A stretch of 26,730 nucleotides of DNA from contig DIMS01000091.1 in assembly GCA_002425685.1 (NCBI GenBank), forward strand, positions 1 through 26,730. The letters run 5' to 3'. The DNA is from Synergistaceae bacterium UBA5560. GTDB taxonomy: Bacteria > Synergistota > Synergistia > Synergistales > Aminiphilaceae. A program made the position numbers and the translations under genes. Each line of letters starts with the position of its first letter. Position 1 is the stretch's first letter. Of this stretch, positions 12,801 to 19,764 are shown one piece after another. The notes beneath the pieces are model-generated. The model was given only the letters and a program-made list of their open reading frames with translations. It was not told the origin of the DNA and made no database searches.

Positions 12801-13480
12801 ACCTCCTCCGATTCGGCGCCGAAGAGCCGAAGCACCTCGTCGTTGTTCGGAATACCGAAGGCCTTGAGGAGCATGGTGACAGGAATTTTCTTCCGGTTGT
12901 CGATGTTCACGGAGAGGATATCACCAGGGGTAAGGTCGAACTCCAGCCAGGCCCCACGGTCGGGAATAACCTTCGCCGCATAGGACTCCTGTCCCGGCAC
13001 GCTCGCCTCGGCGCTGAAATACACACCGGCGGAACGGGCAAGCTGGTTGACCACCACCCGTTCCGTGCCGTTGATGACAAAGGTTCCTCTGGCAGTCATG
13101 ACGGGGAAATCGCCGAGAAAGATATCCTCCTCCTTGATCTCTCCTGTCTTCCGGTTCACCAGACGAATGGTTGCCCGAACGGGCATATCCCAGGTCTGGT
13201 CACGTTGCCGGGCCTCTTCCTCGGTAATGTTCGGCACGCCCACATAGTACCGCACGAATTCCAGGGCAAAAGAGCCGTCGTAGCTGTCGATGGGAAAGAT
13301 CTCGTCGAACAGTTCCTGAAGCCCGACACTCTGCCGGAATTCAGAATCCGTATCGAACTGGAAGAACCAACGGAAGGAATCGCGCTGTACTTCGACAAGA
13401 TCGGGAAGCTCAACGAGATCCCGCTCTCGGCCGAAGGTGAGCCGAGTGCTCCACGTACCGGCGGGGACAAAGTCGGCCAT
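9869..13480 (-). CDS. rpoB: DNA-directed RNA polymerase subunit beta
   Basis: This 1203-residue subunit is close to the Bacillus length. The rifampicin-binding region is at residues 442-470 (GQLSQFMDQTNPLAELTHRR onward). The positions matching E. coli D516, H526 and S531 (Asp453, His463, Ser468) are wild type, so classical resistance is not predicted. Natural differences from E. coli in this region include Ser509 to Gly, Asn518 to Thr and Ser522 to Ala. The upstream Rif-contacting segment reads QLARSAGVYF where QLHRSPGVFF is usual. The GRHGNKGV block and the C-terminal clamp GGQRFGEMEVWALEGYGA are intact. The ATG at 13480 follows GGGAGGT at about 10 bases. A strong promoter lies about 60 bases upstream, and rpoC follows without a gap. 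The tail after residue about 1140 is acidic and looks poorly conserved. Confidence 0.98.
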   Translation of the reverse strand: MADFVPAGTWSTRLTFGRERDLVELPDLVEVQRDSFRWFFQFDTDSEFRQSVGLQELFDEIFPIDSYDGSFALEFVRYYVGVPNITEEEARQRDQTWDMPVRATIRLVNRKTGEIKEEDIFLGDFPVMTARGTFVINGTERVVVNQLARSAGVYFSAEASVPGQESYAAKVIPDRGAWLEFDLTPGDILSVNIDNRKKIPVTMLLKAFGIPNNDEVLRLFGAESEEVDLIEEEARGRLLAEAILNEAGQTVIRRNDRLTKEHLEALWNMGRTTVRVWNVDNALASTLERDNSENSEEAVLELFRRLRPNEPARMENARDYVNSLFFDTRRYNLGRVGRYKVNRRLDLDVPESNRLLTVDDIVHIIAGLIALRNGSGQEDDIDHLGNRRVRAVGELLQNQVRIGLLRMERIAKERMTTIPDLAVATAKELINVRPISAALREFFGSGQLSQFMDQTNPLAELTHRRRLSALGPGGLSRERAGFEARDVHYTHYGRVCPIETPEGPNIGLVTSLATFARVNEYGFLVTPKRRVVDGCVTDDVVNLSADEEDHYYVGRANTPVDETGRILGPEVHVRSRGSIVSVEPAGIHFIDVAPKQVVSISTALIPFLEHDDANRALMGSNMQRQAVPLISAEAPIVGTGIEGRIARDSGSCILARRAGVVTHLDANGIEITAGDGTRDTYSLIKFRRSNQGTVIHQKVIVQAGDRVEKGDIIADGQSVEKGELALGRNVIVAFMSWEGYNFEDAILLNERLVKEDYYTSIHIEEYEIDSRDTKLGPEEITRDIPNVGEDALKNLDENGIIRVGAEAKAADILVGKVTPKGESDQSPEEKLLRAIFGEKAREVRDTSLRVPHGEGGKVVAVKRLVREESGEHLSPGVNEVVKVYVAQLRKITVGDKMAGRHGNKGVVSRILPEEDMPYLPDGTPVDVVLNPLGVPSRMNLGQVLETVMGFVGYNGIEEMEGRFRIATPVFEGAQEMHIFDLVEKLQKEKYPDLTSDGRITLFDGRTGEPFENKITVGCMYMLKLIHLVDDKIHARSIGPYSLITQQPLGGKAQFGGQRFGEMEVWALEGYGASHILQEMLTVKSDDIRGRLKTYERIVKGQNLTEPGVPESFRVLVKELQGLGLDVEITYDDGSVGELVMDEEEFDSGRIGRFSSFRSDVMVEDEPDEDVSSAGTTEAFLFGREDDVSESKSEEADAPEGGNA

Positions 13481-13497
13481 GGGAGTTACGACCTCCC
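13481..13497 (-). promoter_or_regulatory. Hairpin covering the rpoB ribosome-binding site
   Basis: The minus-strand leader reads GGGAGGTCGTAACTCCC immediately before the rpoB ATG. GGGAG (13493-13497) can pair with CTCCC (13481-13485) around a seven-base loop, which would mask most of the GGGAGG Shine-Dalgarno sequence. The five GC-rich pairs make only a modest structure, so a regulatory role is a suggestion. Confidence 0.35.
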
Positions 13498-13543
13498 TGT
13501 CTACGGAAAATTTTGGGGAATTGCAGATTCGTGACGAAGGTGC

Positions 13544-13572
13544 ATCATAGCAAAAGGGACACCTTGTGTCAA
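13544..13572 (-). promoter_or_regulatory. Predicted sigma70 promoter of the rpoBC operon
   Basis: The minus strand carries a perfect TTGACA (13567-13572), a 17-base spacer, then TATGAT (13544-13549, five of six). A TGC precedes it, forming an extended -10. The predicted start is near 13537, leaving a leader of about 56 bases before rpoB. The spacer and -35 overlap the dyad GACACAAGGTGTC (13558-13570), a possible operator. Confidence 0.85.
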
Positions 13573-13602
13573 TAGACGCAAGATGCCCCCTTCCATATAC
13601 TC

Positions 13603-13624
13603 AACTCTCTCTTACGAGAGAGTT
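13603..13624 (-). terminator. Hairpin downstream of tRNA-Leu
   Basis: AACTCTCTC and GAGAGAGTT form a perfect 9-bp stem around a GTAA tetraloop, starting 7 bases after the encoded CCA of tRNA-Leu. It is well placed to end the tRNA transcript before the rpoB promoter. The downstream bases (GAGTATATGG) lack a U-run, so it may act as a 3' processing or stability structure instead. Confidence 0.45.
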
Positions 13625-13631
13625 TCCAGGC

Positions 13632-13718
13632 TGGTGTCGAGGGGGGGATTTGAACCCCCACAGGCTTGCGCCCACTAGATCCTGAGTCTAGCGCGTCTAC
13701 CAGTTCCGCCACCCCGAC
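13632..13718 (-). tRNA. trnL: tRNA-Leu (CAG anticodon)
   Basis: This is an 87-base class II tRNA. The acceptor GTCGGGG pairs with CCTCGAC (one G-U pair), with discriminator A and an encoded CCA. The anticodon stem CTAGA/TCTAG encloses CTCAGGA (anticodon CAG, reading CUG codons). A long variable arm (TGGGCGCAAGCCT) precedes the T arm GGGGG TTCAAAT CCCCC. It has its own promoter about 25 bases upstream and lies alone between the tsaC operon and rpoB. Confidence 0.97.
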
Positions 13719-13742
13719 GCTGACGAATTCGTGACGGCGATG

Positions 13743-13771
13743 ATTGTAGCAACGGCGGAGAAAAATTGCAA
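13743..13771 (-). promoter_or_regulatory. Predicted sigma70 promoter of tRNA-Leu
   Basis: On the minus strand, TTGCAA (13766-13771), a 17-base spacer and TACAAT (13743-13748) with an extended TGC form a strong promoter. The predicted start is near 13736, about 17 bases before the mature tRNA 5' end. The start region CGTCACGAAT is identical to that of the rpoB promoter 200 bases away. The 150 bases between this promoter and the tsaC terminator hold nothing recognisable apart from short weak hairpins. Confidence 0.8.
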
Positions 13772-13920
13772 GCTCGGAAACCGACGATGTGACGATACAG
13801 GGAAAATGCCCTTGGTAGAGTGGGTTTCTCCAGGCTCCACGAGAAATCGGCCTCCCGATATTCCTGCTCTGTTCCGTGCACCCCTGGAAACACTTCCGGA
13901 TAGAATCCGTTCACCTCCGC

Positions 13921-13948
13921 CGAAAAACACCCGCCTCCGTCCAAGCGG
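13921..13948 (-). terminator. Putative intrinsic terminator after tsaC
   Basis: Directly after the tsaC TGA the minus strand reads CCGCTT, loop GGACGG, AGGCGG, then GTGTTTTT. This gives a 6-bp stem (one G-U) followed by five T. The stem is short but GC-rich, and the location fits the end of the ten-gene operon. Confidence 0.5.
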
Positions 13949-13949
13949 T

Positions 13950-14933
13950 TCAGGAACGCTGCGCAGCCCGGCGAAGACGATCCCGGAGCGCTCTTCCGAT
14001 GCGAAAAGAGGAGGGCATGTCCGCTACGAGAAGCCGCAATGCGCATTTTTCCAAATCGCGAAGCGCCCCAAAGAGTCCTGCCGCATAGGCGTCCGCGTGG
14101 GCGAAACGTCGCATGGCGCCGCACAGAAAGGGAGGTTCCCGCAATCCCACGTATCCGATCTCCTCCGGCCCCGCGAGAGCCGCAACCTCCGCCCAAACCC
14201 GATCGTCCCCTTCCCAGAGAAAAAGAGGGAGCGTCGGCGCATAGTGCCGATGCCGCGTCCCGGGGGAGTGGGCGAGCAACTGGGCGGTCTCGGGGAGGAG
14301 AATCTTCCCCGCGACGGCTTCAAGTTCCTCCAAAGGAAGACCTCCGGGACGGAGAAGGGCGAGTGTCTCCGAAACGGCGTCTACCACTGTCGATTCCACC
14401 CCAAGTGCCGTGGAACCACCGTCGAGAAGCACCGCCGGGGCATGTCCGAGGTCTTCCGCAACGGCTTCCGCCGTGGTGGGACTCGGCCTGCCGCTCGAAT
14501 TCGCGCTGGGAGCGGCCACCGGACATCCACAGTACCGAAGAAGCCCCAACGCCACGGGATGGGCGGGAATGCGCACCGCCACGGTGGGCAGCGAAGCACG
14601 GACATTCTCCGGAACGTCTTCCCGTGCGGGCAGGACCAGCGTAAGAGGTCCGGGTGCGAATCTGCGAAACAGGGCCTCCGCCCGATGGTCCATGTGGGCC
14701 ACCTGCCGCACGTCCTCTACGGATGCCACGTGAACGATGAGCGGATTGTCTGCGGGCCTTCCCTTGGCGGCGAAAATGCACGCCACCGCCTCCGCGGAGA
14801 GTGCATTCGCACCGAGACCATAGACCGTCTCCGTAGGAAAGGCCACGAGACGCCCCGACCGAAGCACTCTGCCCGCCACCGCAAGAGCTCGCTCGTCGGG
14901 GCTTTCCGAATCGAGGCGAAAACGGATTGTCAT
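13950..14933 (-). CDS. tsaC: L-threonylcarbamoyladenylate synthase (Sua5/TsaC)
   Basis: The enzyme makes threonylcarbamoyl-AMP from threonine, bicarbonate and ATP, the first step of t6A formation at position 37 of ANN-decoding tRNAs. The 327 residues show the long Sua5 architecture. A YrdC domain spans about residues 13-200, with PTETVYGLG (33-41), KGRPADNPLIVH (57-68) and the SANxSG segment (143-148). A linker SPGTRHRHYAP (223-233) follows, then a C-terminal Sua5 domain. The short TsaC form lacks the linker and last domain. The ATG overlaps the tgt stop by four bases (ATGA), so it is probably translationally coupled. It is the last gene of the operon and keeps company with other tRNA modification genes. 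Confidence 0.94.
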   Translation of the reverse strand: MTIRFRLDSESPDERALAVAGRVLRSGRLVAFPTETVYGLGANALSAEAVACIFAAKGRPADNPLIVHVASVEDVRQVAHMDHRAEALFRRFAPGPLTLVLPAREDVPENVRASLPTVAVRIPAHPVALGLLRYCGCPVAAPSANSSGRPSPTTAEAVAEDLGHAPAVLLDGGSTALGVESTVVDAVSETLALLRPGGLPLEELEAVAGKILLPETAQLLAHSPGTRHRHYAPTLPLFLWEGDDRVWAEVAALAGPEEIGYVGLREPPFLCGAMRRFAHADAYAAGLFGALRDLEKCALRLLVADMPSSFRIGRALRDRLRRAAQRS

Positions 14934-16132
14934 GACGACGCACTCCCCTCTGCGTTCTCCTGTTCCTCCCGGCGTTTTCCTCCTTTTCCGAGGCGGAACC
15001 CGGCCTTCGCCTCGTCATTGAAACAGGAGAAAAATTTGCGCCGGAACTCGGGAAACTTGCCGCCGAGAATCGCGCCGCGCATGCGTCGCATGAGCCGCAG
15101 CAGGAAATGGATATTGTGCCACGTGCAGAGGCGGGAGGAGAGAATCTCTCCTGCCTTGTAGAGATGGCGTAGATAGGCCCTGGTGTAGGTCCGGCAGACG
15201 TGGCAGTCGCATTCAGGGTCAAGGGGAGAGAAATCCCGGGCGAACTCCAGGTTTTTGATGTTCAGGCGTCCCCCGGAGGTGAAGACCGTCCCGTTCCGTC
15301 CGTTGCGGGTGGGCAACACGCAGTCGAACATGTCCACTCCCCTGGCGACTCCCTCCACGAGGTTCGGGGGATAACCGACCCCCATGAGATAGCGCGGAAG
15401 TGCCGCAGGCATGGAGGGCATCACGGCGTCGAGGATGCGGTACATCTCCCCGTGAGGTTCCCCTACGGAGAGTCCCCCGATGGCGAGCCCGGGAAAATCC
15501 ATTTCTGCGAGACGACGGGCGCAGTCAATGCGCTGTTCCGCGTAGACCGATCCCTGAACGATGCCGAAGAGGAACTGGTCCTCTCTCGCGTGCGCCTCCC
15601 GGCAGCGGCGCGCCCACTCCAGCGTCCGCTCCACCGCCCGCAGCGAGGATTCCGGCGAGGAGGGATAGGGAACACATTCGTCGAAACACATGGCAATGTC
15701 GCTGCCGAGCTGCTCCTGAATCGCGACGGAACGCTCTGGAGACAGGAAGTGGAGGCTGCCGTCGAGATGGGAGCGGAAAGCGACGCCCTCGTCGGATACC
15801 TTCCGCGACGCCGCCAGGGAAAAAACTTGAAATCCGCCGCTGTCGGTGAGGATGGCGCGGTTCCATCCCATAAAGCGGTGCAGTCCCCCCGCCTCGGCGA
15901 CGAGATCTTCTCCGGGACGCAGGGAAAGATGGTAGGTGTTGCCCAGGAGAATGGACGTCCCCATCTCCGTCAATTCGAAGGGGGCCATGGCCTTCACCGT
16001 CGCCTGGGTTCCCACGGGCATGAACACCGGCGTCTCCACAACACCGTGGGCGGTGTGCAGCTCGCCCGCTCGCGCCCCCGTAACGGGGCATGTGGCGATC
16101 ACGCGGAAAATTCTCTCCGACGATCTGGTCAC
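14930..16132 (-). CDS. tgt: tRNA-guanine transglycosylase (queuosine pathway)
   Basis: Tgt exchanges guanine 34 of GUN-anticodon tRNAs for preQ1. Starting at the GTG at 16132 the protein has 400 residues. Key elements are TDSGGFQVFSL with Asp97, GVGYPPNLVEGVARGVDMFD with the nucleophile Asp270, TRNGRNGTVFT, and the zinc ligands Cys308, Cys310, Cys313 and His339. The reading frame is open to a TTG at 16150, but the GTG forms a GTGA overlap with the tatD stop and follows GGGGGAGGG at about 8 bases, so it is preferred. The C-terminal 25 residues are charged and low in complexity. No queA, queT or preQ1 riboswitch is visible in the window, so the source of preQ1 is unknown. Confidence 0.96.
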   Translation of the reverse strand: MTRSSERIFRVIATCPVTGARAGELHTAHGVVETPVFMPVGTQATVKAMAPFELTEMGTSILLGNTYHLSLRPGEDLVAEAGGLHRFMGWNRAILTDSGGFQVFSLAASRKVSDEGVAFRSHLDGSLHFLSPERSVAIQEQLGSDIAMCFDECVPYPSSPESSLRAVERTLEWARRCREAHAREDQFLFGIVQGSVYAEQRIDCARRLAEMDFPGLAIGGLSVGEPHGEMYRILDAVMPSMPAALPRYLMGVGYPPNLVEGVARGVDMFDCVLPTRNGRNGTVFTSGGRLNIKNLEFARDFSPLDPECDCHVCRTYTRAYLRHLYKAGEILSSRLCTWHNIHFLLRLMRRMRGAILGGKFPEFRRKFFSCFNDEAKAGFRLGKGGKRREEQENAEGSASS

Positions 16133-16926
16133 GACGCAGCCCTCCCCCAACCGAACAGGGCCTCCGCGTTCTTCCAGACGTGTTCGGCCAGTGCCTCGAA
16201 GGTGGTCTTTCTCGCGGTCGCGAGGGTTTCATAGACGAACCGCACGTAGGCGGGCTCGTTTCTCTTGCCACGGAAGGGCTGAGGCGCGAGATAGGGAGCA
16301 TCGGTCTCGCAGAGAATCCGGTCCGTCGGAATCCGCCCGGCGATCTCCCGCAATTCGGCGCTTCGGGGGAACGTCACCGGCCCGGCGAAGGAGACGTAGA
16401 ATCCCAGATCCAGCGCCGCCTTCGCGTCCTCCCATGTCCCTGAAAAACAATGAATCACGCCACCGCAACGGGACGCGTCCTCGGAGCGCAAAAGCGCGAG
16501 CGCATCATCGTAGGCCTCCCGGATGTGTACCACGAGGGGCTTTCCCGCCTTGACCGCCCAGGTGACATGGTCCGCAAAGACACGGCGTTGCACGGCCCTG
16601 GGGGAGTGATCGTAGTGGTAGTCCAGCCCAGTCTCCCCGATGGCCGCCACGCAGGGTGCGTTCGCCAGATCGTGCAGTTCCGCCGAAAGTCCCTCCGCCG
16701 CAGATGACGCGTCGTGGGGATGGACACCCACTGCGGCAAAAACGCCCCGGTCGGCATAGTCCAAGGCAAGACGGTGCACGGCGAAACTCGACGTTTCGTC
16801 GGACCCCACCACGAGAAGGCGGCGAAGGCCTGCCTCCGCCGCCCGATCCAACACCGTCTCCAGATCCTCTCGAAACTGCTCCATATCCAGATGACAATGG
16901 GTATCCGCAAGAAAGTCCTTGTGCAC
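16129..16926 (-). CDS. tatD: TatD-family metal-dependent DNase
   Basis: This 265-residue amidohydrolase-fold TIM barrel is predicted to bind two metal ions. The ligands are visible: His10 and His12 in DTHCHL, Glu98 in GETGLDYH, His134 in VHIREA, His159 in IHCFSG and Asp209 in CETDAPYLAPQP. TatD/YcfH/YabD proteins act as 3'-5' DNases, and some members show D-aminoacyl-tRNA deacylase activity. The position directly after metG matches the metS-yabD order of Bacillus and supports the YabD-like subgroup. The start is GTG at 16926, five bases after GGAGGA. It follows metG by 18 bases and overlaps tgt by four. Confidence 0.93.
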   Translation of the reverse strand: MHKDFLADTHCHLDMEQFREDLETVLDRAAEAGLRRLLVVGSDETSSFAVHRLALDYADRGVFAAVGVHPHDASSAAEGLSAELHDLANAPCVAAIGETGLDYHYDHSPRAVQRRVFADHVTWAVKAGKPLVVHIREAYDDALALLRSEDASRCGGVIHCFSGTWEDAKAALDLGFYVSFAGPVTFPRSAELREIAGRIPTDRILCETDAPYLAPQPFRGKRNEPAYVRFVYETLATARKTTFEALAEHVWKNAEALFGWGRAAS

Positions 16927-16944
16927 GAGAATCCTCCAGATCGT

Positions 16945-18876
16945 CTAATGAATGCGTGAACCCGGCGCAATGTCCCGATCCACCGTAAGGAGCGAGAGCC
17001 CCTCGCCGTCGGCGGTCTCCGCGGCGAGGAGCATGCCGTTGCTCAGCACACCCCGCAGCTTGGCGGGTTTGAGATTGCAGATGACGATGATCTTCCGTCC
17101 CACAAGCTCCTCCGGGGCGTAGAACTCCCGGATGCCCGAGACGATGGTCCGTCGTTCGTATCCCAGGTCGAGTTCGAGCTTGTAGAGCTTGTCCGCCTTG
17201 GGAACGGGCTCCACCGCAAGCACCGAGGCAACCCTAAATTCGCAGTTCCGGAACTGTTCCACCTCGATCTCCGGCTCGTGGTCGCCGGGATCGGGAAGCA
17301 TGCCCTTCCGGGCTTCCCGATCGGCTTTCTCCGCCTCCCACGCCTTCAGATCGATGCGGGGAAAAAGCACGTCCCTCCGATGCACGGACACGCCCGAGAG
17401 GTCCGCGGTCCATTCGGGAATGCCCTGCCCCCCGGAGAGGCTCTCCGCGTCCAGGCCGAGCTGGTCCATCATGCGCGCCGCGGAATCGGGGATGAAGGGC
17501 GCCACAAGACACGCCACGGTACGGAGCACGCGACAGAGAGTGTTGAGCACCGTGCCGAGGCGCTCCGCGTCCTCCTCTTTGCCCAGCTTCCAGGGCATGG
17601 TGTCGTCGATGTACTTGTTTCCTCTTCCGACAAGAACCCAGATATTCTTGAGGGCCTCATCGAAGGCATAGCGATCCATGCAGGAATCCACATCCCGACG
17701 TGTCGCGGCGACAAGTTCCGCAAGGTCTCTTTCCAGCTCTGTTTCGGCCCCCACGGCAGGAATCGTTCCGCCGCAATAGCGTTCCACCATCTGGAGAGTC
17801 CGGTTCAGCAGATTTCCCAGATCGTTGGCGAGATCCGCATTCCGCCGCTGCACAAGGGCGAGTTCGGAGAAATCCCCGTCCAAGCCGAAGGGGACCTCCC
17901 GAAGCAGGAAGTAGCGGAAGGAATCCCGACCGTATAGCTCCACCATCTCAAAGGGATCCACCACGTTTCCCTTCGATTTGGACATCTTCTCTCCCTCCAC
18001 GGTCCACCAGCCGTGAGCGAAGACGAGTTTCGGAGGGTTCACGCCGAGGGCGAGAAGCATGGCGGGCCACACCACTGAATGGAAGCGGATAATGTCCTTG
18101 CCGACGAGATGGTGAACCACGGGCCAGTATTTTTGCCAGGGCGCGTTCTCCTCGGGATAGCCCACAGCGGCGAGATAGTTGATGAGCGCATCGAACCAGA
18201 CGTAGACCACATGTTTTTCGTCACCAGGAACGGGAATCCCCCAGCTGATGGTCGTTCGGGAGATGGACTGATCTCGCAGCCCTCCCCGGAGAAAGCTGAG
18301 AATCTCGTTGCAGCGTCCCTTGGGCAGGATCGCTTCCCCGTTCGCCTCGTAGTAGGCCAAAAGGGGCTCCGCATAACGGGACATACGGAAGAAATAGCTC
18401 TCCTCGGTCATCATCTCCAGTTTCCTGCCACAATCGGGGCAGGTCTTCGCCTCCCCCATCTGAGACTCCGGGACATAGGTCTCGCAGGGAACGCAATACC
18501 ATCCTTCGTAGGATCCCTTGTAAATGTCCCCCTTGGCGAGGAGAGTCGCAAAGATGTGCTGTACCACCTTCCTATGGCGCTCCTCGGTAGTTCGGATGAA
18601 ATCGTCGTTGCTCACACCGAGGGCTTTCCAGAGTTCCTGAAAGTTCACCACGGTGCGATCCGCCAGTTCCTGGGCGGTGAGTCCCTTGGCGGCGGCGGCA
18701 CGCTGAATCTTTTGGCCGTGCTCGTCCGTACCCGTGAGGAAAAAGGTGTCAAAACCGCACATTCTCCGGTAGCGGGTCATGACATCCGCAGCGATGGTCG
18801 TATAGGCGTGTCCGATGTGGGGCACGTCGTTCACGTAATAAATGGGTGTGGTGACGTAAAACGGTTTCCGTGACAT
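16945..18876 (-). CDS. metG: Methionyl-tRNA synthetase
   Basis: MetRS charges tRNA-Met and the initiator tRNA. The 643-residue protein has the class I HIGH motif (His20-His23 in PHIGHAY) and KMSKS (297-301). The four-cysteine zinc knuckle uses Cys128, Cys131, Cys146 and Cys149. A C-terminal oligonucleotide-binding domain (about 541-643, from FRNCEFRVASVLAVEPVPKA to the end) of the Trbp111/EMAPII type provides dimerisation and tRNA binding. The ATG at 18876 follows AAGGGGGTCC, which overlaps the rsmI stop region; the two genes are 12 bases apart. The gene order rsmI-metG-tatD is shared with Bacilli, where abrB is sometimes inserted; it is absent here. No T-box leader is visible. Confidence 0.98.
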   Translation of the reverse strand: MSRKPFYVTTPIYYVNDVPHIGHAYTTIAADVMTRYRRMCGFDTFFLTGTDEHGQKIQRAAAAKGLTAQELADRTVVNFQELWKALGVSNDDFIRTTEERHRKVVQHIFATLLAKGDIYKGSYEGWYCVPCETYVPESQMGEAKTCPDCGRKLEMMTEESYFFRMSRYAEPLLAYYEANGEAILPKGRCNEILSFLRGGLRDQSISRTTISWGIPVPGDEKHVVYVWFDALINYLAAVGYPEENAPWQKYWPVVHHLVGKDIIRFHSVVWPAMLLALGVNPPKLVFAHGWWTVEGEKMSKSKGNVVDPFEMVELYGRDSFRYFLLREVPFGLDGDFSELALVQRRNADLANDLGNLLNRTLQMVERYCGGTIPAVGAETELERDLAELVAATRRDVDSCMDRYAFDEALKNIWVLVGRGNKYIDDTMPWKLGKEEDAERLGTVLNTLCRVLRTVACLVAPFIPDSAARMMDQLGLDAESLSGGQGIPEWTADLSGVSVHRRDVLFPRIDLKAWEAEKADREARKGMLPDPGDHEPEIEVEQFRNCEFRVASVLAVEPVPKADKLYKLELDLGYERRTIVSGIREFYAPEELVGRKIIVICNLKPAKLRGVLSNGMLLAAETADGEGLSLLTVDRDIAPGSRIH

Positions 18877-18888
18877 GTGAGGACCCCC

Positions 18889-19764
18889 TTACGATGAATC
18901 CCGTTCCCTCCGCGCAGCGCGGAGGAGCCGGTCCTTGACGACGTTTTTCGGAATACCATACCGTTCATGGATGAAGTTGGCAACCTCCCGGAGAGGAAGT
19001 CCCCGCCCCTGGAGATTTTGCGCATCCTCCTCCCAGGGAATCTCCTCGTCAGCACTCCCTGCCATTGTCGCGCCCTCCACGAGAAGAACCAGTTCGCCTC
19101 GAAACATCCCCTCTTCTGCCCTTCCGAGAGCCTCCTCTGCGCTGCCCCGAAAGACCTCCTGGTGGATCTTGCTGATCTCCCGCACCACCGAAACGGAGCG
19201 ATTTCCCAGCACGTCGCGAACCGACGCGAGATGCGCCGTCGCCTTGTGTGGAGACAGGTAGAACACCAGCGTCCAGGGACATTGCCGCAGTGTTTCGAGA
19301 AAGGTGACGCGCTCCCCCTCCCGGTCCGGAAGAAACCCGAGGAAGGCGAAGGGAGACGGGGCCAGCCCTGACAACAGGAGGGCAGGAATCAGTGCAGTGG
19401 CCCCCGGGAGAACATCCACGTCGAACCCGCGGGACAGGGCCTCGGCGAGAAGGATCGTTCCCGGATCGGAAATTCCCGGCGTCCCCGCGTCGGAGACGAG
19501 GGCCACCGTTTTCCCATCTTCGAGGAGGGCGAGTACTTTTTCCGTGCGAGTCCGCTCGTTGTGCTCATGGCAGGAAAGCATGGGCTTCCTGATGGCGTAC
19601 CGCCGCAGCAGAATGAGGGTTCGTCTCGTGTCCTCGCAGGCGACGAGATCACACTCCCGAAGCGCCCGAAGCGCCCGAAGAGTGATGTCCTCCAGGTTGC
19701 CGATGGGGGTTGGAACAACAATCAGGGGCAGGACAATCCCTCCTTCGAGTAGGCCCGCAGGCAT
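18889..19764 (-). CDS. rsmI: 16S rRNA (cytidine1402-2'-O)-methyltransferase
   Basis: RsmI methylates C1402 of 16S rRNA in the decoding centre. The family N-terminus TPIGNLEDITLRAL and the SAM-binding SDAGTPGISDPG (residues 91-102 when counted from the ATG at 19764) are intact. The downstream blocks FLGFLPDREGER, YLSPHKA and SVVREISKIHQEV are also present. From that ATG the length is 291 residues, normal for RsmI, but the gene would overlap the upstream methyltransferase by 43 bases and the ATG lacks a well-placed ribosome-binding site. A CTG at 19731 (encoding MPLIVVPTPIGN) sits six bases after AAGGAGGG, and another CTG at 19725 makes a CTGA overlap with the upstream stop. The true start may therefore be a rare CTG. 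The next gene, metG, is 12 bases away. Confidence 0.93.
   Translation of the reverse strand: MPAGLLEGGIVLPLIVVPTPIGNLEDITLRALRALRECDLVACEDTRRTLILLRRYAIRKPMLSCHEHNERTRTEKVLALLEDGKTVALVSDAGTPGISDPGTILLAEALSRGFDVDVLPGATALIPALLLSGLAPSPFAFLGFLPDREGERVTFLETLRQCPWTLVFYLSPHKATAHLASVRDVLGNRSVSVVREISKIHQEVFRGSAEEALGRAEEGMFRGELVLLVEGATMAGSADEEIPWEEDAQNLQGRGLPLREVANFIHERYGIPKNVVKDRLLRAARRERDSS

Noticed and set aside
13847..13910. Short hairpins (ATCGG..CCGAT and CGGAT..ATCCG) in the tsaC to tRNA-Leu gap
   Set aside because: Stems are only 5 bp with no U-run or known motif, so no separate RNA element is supported.
13697..13930. Possible 77-residue minus-strand protein between tsaC and tRNA-Leu
   Set aside because: The frame runs into the tRNA-Leu gene and across its promoter. 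It has no convincing ribosome-binding site and no family resemblance.
16132..16150. TTG start for tgt at 16150
   Set aside because: The GTG at 16132 has a well-spaced GGGGGAGGG and gives the typical four-base overlap with tatD.
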